The notes under the pieces: model-generated | Told to the model about the DNA's origin: nothing | What the model saw: only the letters and a program-made list of their open reading frames with translations | Database searches by the model: none | Program-made: the position numbers and the translations under genes | Shown here: piece by piece, positions 56,901 through 64,000 of the stretch | How positions within the stretch are numbered: position 1 is the first letter of the stretch | How the letters are laid out: each line of letters opens with the position of its first letter | Assembly: GCA_019914995.1 (NCBI GenBank) | Contig: CM034141.1 | Span: 5,558,001-5,622,000, forward strand | Direction of reading: 5' to 3' | Length of the DNA: 64,000 nucleotides | Origin: Acanthochlamys bracteata | Taxonomy: Eukaryota; Streptophyta; Magnoliopsida; Pandanales; Velloziaceae

Positions 56901-59900
56901 CTATTTAGTAGGATTTTGCAGAATGCAGTATCCTTCTGTATAAAATTGTCTGCTGAGCACATGATTTGAATGTAGGAGGTTTAAAAAAGAATGCATAGCT
57001 GCTGTTAATATTCACACATTAACAAAACTCAATCTGCCTTCCCTGGATCATTTAATCTGCAAATACAACAAATTCCTTTCTGAAGCTAGTCTAATGTGCA
57101 AATAAACTTAATTTCTAGAGGTATGATGACAAAGGTACCTTTTGCATAGATGAAAATACTAGAGGAAATTTATTTGAAGAAATGTTATTAATATTCAAGA
57201 AAAATTATAAATGTTAAGAAAATTGTGAAAATAAAATTGCAATTTCGTCGAAGAAAATCTAGTTTGAATGTTAATTCATGAATGACAGTGTCATCATTTA
57301 AGAACCCAAATATAATAAGTAATCTTTCATAAAATCATCCCATGCAAAATTTACTGGACCATTATATTTTATATGATCTATGCCAGAGTAGATGCATAGA
57401 CTAGAACATAAAACATGGGTAGCGCTCTTGCTGAAGATTTATCTTTATCAGTGTCTAAGTTTAAAGTTTCGGTGTTCAGGATTTAATTCTAGACACGGAG
57501 AAGCCTCACAAAGTGGTGCAAGTGCTGCTCTTTATATTTTATAGATCTATCTTTGTGGGTGTTGGTTTTACTTTGTTGTGTTGCTGTTATTATATACTTT
57601 TCTATGTGCTCCTGCCTTAATGATTTGCATCATAATTAATGCTTGTGAGTATAGATTATTTGTCTTGAAATTTTAAGCGATTAATTACATTTCTTCATTT
57701 GACTTGTAGAGTTGCACTGATGTGTTGGTTCGAATCTTAAGGGATGTTTCAAATAGTGCATACGCTCCTGAATATGACATATCTGGGATAACAGATCCTT
57801 TTCTGCACATTCGAGTGCTCAAGCTTATGCGTGTACTAGGCCAAGGAGATGCAGATTCCAGTGAAACTATGAATGATATTCTTGCACAGGTAATACTTCC
57901 TTTCTTGTATCTGTCAATTCTTTTGTGCTTGGCCTGTGAGCATGATGTTTGATATTGATATGCTTTCTATTATTAAAGCTGTTACTCTTAACTTGCTTTA
58001 ACGGCATATGATAATTGCATTCTTCTTTTCCCTTTCTCCTAATCTTTTTAAAAGGTTGCTACCAAGACAGAGTCAAACAAAAATGCAGGGAATGCTATTC
58101 TTTATGAATGTGTTGAAACTATAATGGGCATCGAAGCGACCAGTGGTCTTCGTGTCCTCGCAATTAATATCTTAGGCAGATTCTTGTCAAATCGGGACAA
58201 CAACATCAGGTTACTTCCTTTTCTTCTGAGATTGTTGCTTATAATTTGCAGTAACTACCGACCCAAATATAATTTATTGGAATTGCTTTGAGGCATGTTT
58301 CATGATGTCCCTAGGCATATCTTGTTTTCGTACTGATTCCTGATGAAGCTGACATCATGCGGATGCATCACATAGTTAATGGATATTTACTAATAACTAA
58401 TGGATATTTTACTAATTAGTTCAAATATTACTCAAAATATACAGACATGGAATTCATAGAGTCTCTCAGATATTTGTACATGCAGATATTAGGACTAGAT
58501 TATTATGCTGTGTCTTGCATGGTGAGGTAATAACTTATAATAAACATATACTAATACACTGCAATTCAGAAACTGTTTTCTCCTTGCATTTCAAAGTAGT
58601 ATAGTCAGATGTTTCAATTTCGAATTTCTAAGCTGTGGTCACAGAGAAGTGTAGTTTCTCTGCATGTAATGTTTTGACCGTTCAGACTCTTCAACTGTTA
58701 ATCAAGTAGTTGTGTTTAATCGCATGCAATGTCCCTGGATACTTCCATATTCTTGCTTTCCTTTATTGCAAAGAAGAAATTGGCCGTCGAATATTGAGGA
58801 GTGTGATTAGATACAGAATCAACTCTGGTCAGCATGGCTTTCATCTCTTCTTTGAATGGAAAATGCTATAGTGGATCCTTTGCTTGCAACCGTTTTACCC
58901 AAAACTCTTCCACATGTTGGGGAAGCAATGAGACAAGTCTTATCTACCTTATGTTTGTTAAATAAAATGTTCCAATTGCTGACTCTCTATTGTTTTATTA
59001 GAATACAATTTGACTAAAAGTTGCATTTGGAAGAAAACTTCAACAAGCCTTTTGTTATTTTGAAGGTCTTAAATGTAGTTTCCTACCCTTCTCCAGGTAT
59101 GTTGCGTTAAACATGCTAATGAAGGCTGTAGGGGTTGATACTCAAGCTGTGCAAAGGCATAGATCCACCATTATTGAGTGCATCAAGGTATCTTGATTTG
59201 AATTTTCTATGAAAAATGGCTCTCATAAATCAGATAATGACATAAATAGCATTCAATTTTTTGAATTGAGTCGTAAAATTTCCTTGCTGCATGCTATGAT
59301 CAGTTTTTGAATTATAATTGGTTCCTGTTGAAGTTTGTGTGTGGCTTAAATTTCTAGAAATTCCTTCAATTAGAATCTACTTTTATATGAGTTTGTAGGA
59401 TGTTCTTATCTCCTTTTATTTCTGTTAAGGGTGTTAGGAGAAAGCTGTAGGCAATCATGGAAGTGTTAGTGTTAGGAGAAAGAATGGGCAATTATGTTTG
59501 ATGTACTGGATTTATAGTAACAAGTTTGAATGTCATTGTACAAGTGACTACTTAGGAGTTGGTTTTTCGATGAAGTTATAGACACTTTTGAGAATCTCTA
59601 TATATAACGAAAGATCTTGTTTCATTTCAGGATTCTGATGCTTCAATTCGGAAAAGAGCCCTTGAGCTTGTTTTCCTCCTAGTAAATGAAACCAATGTGA
59701 AGATGTTGACTAAGGAACTTACAGATTATCTTGAAGTAAGCGATCAAGAATTTAAAGGTGACCTTACAGACAAAATTTGCTCAATCGTTGAAAAGTAAGC
59801 ACCGGAAAATTTGAAGTTTAATAAGATTCAACTTGATTTATTTGAACTTGATTTTATGAACTTGATTCATCTTTTGCAGTATTTGTTAGAAACTATATGT

Positions 59901-62900
59901 CTCTTGCATGTGTACTTTATCACATATAAGTTCATAATCTGTGAACTTTTGAATGTTGAAGCTAGAGGCCTTGTTAATCAGCAATGCTGCTGTATAATTG
60001 TCCTGTTTTGATTGTTACTTGTCAAGAGTACTTATTTTTCTTGATTTGTTTTGGTCCCTGTGGACTTAATTTAAACATTCGAATTTATACCGGTGATCCA
60101 TGATTATGCTTAAGCTAGCTTTATGTTGGGTGAGAGAGATACTATACACAGTGTTTTAGATTTTATAAAAGTACTGCACATGAATTAGTTGTGAAGGTTA
60201 TTAAATTGAAACTATGTATCAGGAATGTATTTAAGTGAAGAAAAAAAGCCAGTCACACAGAAGCCTCCGTTGCTCTTGATGTCTTGAGAAGTTTTGGATT
60301 GCATTGCATGGTCTTTCATCAAAAATCAAATTTAGTGTAAAAATTTCTCCTTTTCTCCTTGGATTTTTGGATGTTTAACATATTTATTCTTAATGTTTCA
60401 CTTTTCTCATCTTTGTCCTTAACATTCATCTTTTTCTTTTAATTAAGGTAATTCTATGAGTGAACCTTGGAATCACTTAAGATGCTACTGTTTTCATTCG
60501 ATCTTTATGACTATAAGTGAAGGATTAATATAGATGATATAAACATAAGCTTCTAGTGTTAGTTACAGCTGAATCTCTTCTAGGAATAAACCGAACTCAA
60601 ACAGTGATGTGCAGCGCCTAAGAATGCAAAACTTGTAAGGACCAATTGTGGCATATAGTGGGATTTATAGTGATGAACTTCCTCTTATATAACAGCTAAT
60701 ATAAACACATATCAGATTCTCGCAATTATATGATTTTAACCTAGAATATGTGGTTTATTGATAGTATTTTCAAATTGATGATTTGCATTTCTCTTATTGA
60801 TTATGTTAACCATTATTCTTTATTTCACATAGGTTTTCTCAGGAAAAGCTGTGGTATATTGATCAAATGCTCAAGGTCTTGTCCGAGGTAAATGATGAAG
60901 TTATTCTGTTATTTCCTTCACCAAATTTATACATCTTCTTGAGTTTTTCTGTGTTCTTTTGTATTTAAGTGCTTATATGTGTCTCTTCTATATGCTAAAC
61001 AAGTGACACATAAAAACTGGGATATTGACAATAATGAGTCAACTCCCTAGTCGATAGGAATCTGTGCTATCACCAAATTAAACACCTTGGATAACTTTCA
61101 CTTATAACTGCTTCTATATATTGGGTTCAACTTCCTCACTGAGTCAAGCTAAGAAGTTCCACTTCTATGTATGCTCTTAAACTAATATAGCATAAGCAAA
61201 TGCACCAGTTTAGTTATATCAGCTTATTCTTCAAATTAACCACAGTGTCAGTTCATCTATCATTAGGGTATGATATAAGTATGGAGCTCTGGAAGATCTG
61301 ATATAGAATTAAGTACACCTAAATTTGGACAAAGACATGACAGACGAAGCTGAAAAATATTAGCAATCATGACTTGACTCCTAGGCTACCTGAGTAGGAG
61401 TCTGTGCTGTTTACTAATTAAACACCTTAAATAACTTTCACAATCACTATTTCGATATATTGGGTTCAAGTTCCTTACTGGGTCAAGCTAAGAAATTTAA
61501 CTTGTGAGATGTGGTGCTAAACTAGTCTTGAGGAAGCAAATTGAAGACAGTGTACCACATCTATCCACTTTTTCAATCGACAAAGCTGGCCCTGTCTGTT
61601 TATGTTGAGACATTTGCTTGGACACTTGCTAAGGATTTTGTTACTGGTCTTATATAAATCTATGCAGCAATGGTTTTGATTACTAGCAAGTTTAATATTT
61701 GTCTGAACTTCCCCGAGAGGTTAGAGTTATCTCGCTTATTTTGAATAGTAATGCTTAATCATTTCTGTACTCTAGGCTGGTAACTATGTAAAGGATGACG
61801 TGTGGCACGCCCTTATTGTTGTGATAAGCAACTCACCAGATCTTCAAGGATACACTGTTAGATCACTTTACAAGGCATTTCAAAATTCACTGGATCAGGT
61901 ATCTGAATGTTGTAGTATTGTTAAATTTACACGCGAGTTCCTCTATCAATGATTCTGTTCATTGTACAGGAAGTTTTAGCTCGAGTGGCAGTATGGTGTA
62001 TCGGTGAGTATGGTGAAATGCTCGTCAATAGTGCTATGATGCTGGAAGGAGAGGAGCCAATTACTGTAAGTACTGTCTTTCTATTGTTTGTTCAATTAAA
62101 CTCCTACTGGGTGTTGCATGCTATGTAGTTTCCTAAAAGTAGTATTATTTAAAAAGTAGTCTGCTAGATTTAGTTCATTTGTGACTGCATGCTTGAACAT
62201 TTTAATGGACTTTCTTTTACAAATGTGCCGTTACCTGCTCTTTATGATGTTGCCGTTACTCTTTGGAAAACCTGTTCTCTCAATTGTAGTTTAAGTAAGA
62301 TCAGATTGCATGTAAAGAACATTTGTTTCAATGTTCTTTCATTCCTATGATTCTGTTATTATTAAGATTTACTAAGATTAATATTTTGTAGGTAGCATAA
62401 AAGAAGCAACATTCTTACCACTAATATGTTTTTATTTCTTTGTTATTTTATTCGTCATAATGAATTGGAACCAGTTTCCACGATATGTTGCAGGTAACAG
62501 AATCTGATGCAGTAGATCTTGTTGAAGCTGCATTGAAGCATCATTCTTCAGATATAAGGACTCGTTCGATGTCCTTGATAGCCCTACTGAAGCTGTCCGC
62601 TCGCTTCCCGCCAACCTCAGAGTATATTTTCCTACATCACTTTGGAGCTTCTTGTTCTTTGAATTATGTTTGTATCAATTATCTTCTAGCAAGATTATCC
62701 AAGAAGTTATGATTGAAGAGGTTGATGTGCAACTGATAGGCTAGCACTTTTGAATTGTTAATATGAATCGCTACCCTGTTAGTTGATGTCCATATCTCTC
62801 TAAATGCATGTTAGTTGCTGTTAGGGATTACATTGTTGACATCTCTGAACTTTAGGGCTGAATAAGTGACATTTGTTCTAAATTTTTATTAGGAGGATAA

Positions 62901-64000
62901 GAGAGATCATTGCGCAGCAAAAGGGAAATCTTGTCCTAGAACTACAGCAGAGATCAATTGAGTTCAACTCTATACTTCATAAGCATCAGAATATCAAGTA
63001 AGTAACAGGTCAAAATCTTCTAAGGAAATTCACATATCATAATTGTTCTTGCTGTTTCATGTCTTTCGATTTCGATATTTTGCAGATCGTCATTGGTTGA
63101 ACGCATGCCCGTGCTTGATGAGGCAGCGTATCTTGGTAAGAGAGCTGGGTCGGCACCAGCAACTCTTTCTGGCTCTGCTGAAAAGTCCAGTCAGACAAAC
63201 TCTTCTGGACCTTTGATTCATCTTCCAAATGGTGTAGCTAAGCCACCTGCAGCTCCTTTAGTTGATTTACTTGATCTGACTTCTGATGATTCGCCTGCTC
63301 CTAGTTCAACGACAAATGATTTTCTGCATGATCTTCTTGGTGTTGATTTGTCAAGTCCACCAACTTCAGGTTTGCTATTTATCTAATTTCAGATGTAAAA
63401 TAGAAATAATCCACTTTGTGTGGTCAACAGCTTTCTTCTCATTGTCATTTATTCTCGTTTGTTTTCTAACAAGGACATAACATGTTGGATGAAGATAATC
63501 TCATATTTTCTGATATTTTCTTTTTAATTATCTTCTTAGAATTTGACTTGAATCAATTACGTCTTAATTGCTTTTACCATGGATCCTTCACTCAATTGAT
63601 TGATGACTTTTCTGTAAAAGGAATTTCTCGATGTCTCCGTAATGACAAGTGCTGTATATTTCGTAGGTGTTACCCTGAATGGAAATGCTGATATTTTGAT
63701 GGACTTGTTATCCATTGGAACTCCTGCACCAAGTGCAACATCACCTTCAAGCAGCGCTGTTTCTTCAAAGACAGCTAATGGTATTGACCCGTTTGAGAGA
63801 TTATCTTCACCTTCTTCCCAGACTTCGTCCCCAGCTGCACAAAAGTCACTGCTTGATCCTGTGAAAGGTCTCATGTTAGAAAGTAAATCTCCAACTGCTG
63901 CTGCACCTGTATTAGATTTACTTGATGGCTTTTTAGCCAGTGCACCTCTTCCAGGTAATCTTCTGAGAGCTTCACTTTATGGGCTTTGTATACTGTATGA
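53986..64000 (+). CDS. AP1G: AP-1 complex subunit gamma (gamma-adaptin), 3' end beyond window
   Basis: Large subunit of the AP-1 clathrin adaptor, which sorts cargo at the trans-Golgi/early endosome. Exons: 53986-54017, 54834-55136, 55279-55420, 56333-56506, 57710-57889, 58055-58209, 59097-59187, 59631-59794, 60833-60887, 61776-61898, 61970-62065, 62494-62621, 62893-62997, 63086-63369 and 63667-63954, then a GTAATC donor; about 773 residues visible of some 870 expected. The N terminus ([33 protein letters not shown], split here as [11 protein letters not shown] / [11 protein letters not shown]) is typical of plant gamma-adaptin. The Adaptin_N helical trunk runs to about residue 600 ([75 protein letters not shown]). 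The Ser/Pro/Asp-rich hinge with [13 protein letters not shown] and DLLSIG clathrin-binding-like motifs follows. The C-terminal ear is outside the window. No disruptions seen. Confidence 0.95.
55825..55925 (+). mobile_element. SINE/LINE 3'-tail-like fragment ending in (GTT)n
   Basis: It lies within gamma-adaptin intron 3. A 17-base stretch (gtctcaggagtgcagta) occurs twice, followed by ccaagtggggtaagg and a GTTGTTGTTGTTG run. 'Gtggggtaagg' followed by a TTG repeat is typical of the 3' ends of the TS-like SINE group and of related RTE LINEs in dicots. No complete element can be delimited. Confidence 0.35.
61027..61550 (+). repeat. Diverged direct repeat in gamma-adaptin intron 9
   Basis: Blocks 61027-61205 and 61362-61550 share, in order, 'gagtc/gactcc', 'ggaatctgtgct / ggagtctgtgct', 'aattaaacacctt', 'ataactttcac', 'atatattgggttcaa', 'gtcaagctaagaa' and 'ctaa-taaact'. 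Identity is perhaps 75-80% by eye. No open frame. Confidence 0.75.

Noticed and set aside
1..64000. CRISPR arrays, operons, bacterial-type mobile islands
   Set aside because: The window is plant nuclear DNA with spliced genes; no regularly spaced identical repeats or bacterial gene clusters are present.

Overview
This is eudicot nuclear DNA. The genes have many short exons with GT-AG introns, the spacers are AT-rich and full of degenerate MITE and retrotransposon debris, and every recognisable protein is a plant family member. I reconstructed exons by hand from open frames, splice dinucleotides and phase; apart from one frame break in the MBD9 gene, all chains stay in frame.

Layout. (1) 1004-18130, minus: an MBD9-type chromatin protein, 10 coding exons, about 2,276 residues, with a 4.9 kb last intron carrying transposon relics. 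(2) 18131-23400: AT-rich spacer with a dead Copia gag relic. (3) 26655-28219, plus: a small ARM/TOG-like helical-repeat protein with a 3.1 kb 5'-UTR intron. (4) 31594-32139, plus: a single-exon ATL-type RING-H2 ubiquitin ligase. (5) 32470-35115, minus: two MIR169 hairpins 2.5 kb apart, each with a TATA box about 100 bp upstream. (6) 37236-39113, minus: an RSZ21/RSZ22-type SR splicing factor. (7) 42208-48070, plus: a KT/HAK/KUP potassium transporter with an unusual first-helix motif. (8) 49213-52482, plus: an NHL-repeat membrane protein. (9) 53986 to beyond the window end, plus: gamma-adaptin of the AP-1 clathrin adaptor, cut off in its hinge.

The genes are independent housekeeping and regulatory loci, not a pathway. 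From memory, the MBD9 / ARM-repeat pair and the RSZ / NHL / gamma-adaptin set each have neighbouring counterparts in Arabidopsis (At3g01460/At3g01450 and At1g23860 to At1g23900), so the window looks like two ancestral collinear blocks brought together, with ATL, MIR169 and KUP loci between them. The observations most worth a second look are the MIR169 pair, the MBD9 frame break and GC-AG intron, the Asp-to-Ser change in the potassium transporter, the 3'-UTR intron of the SR gene, and a dispersed AT-rich repeat family found in nearly every spacer.
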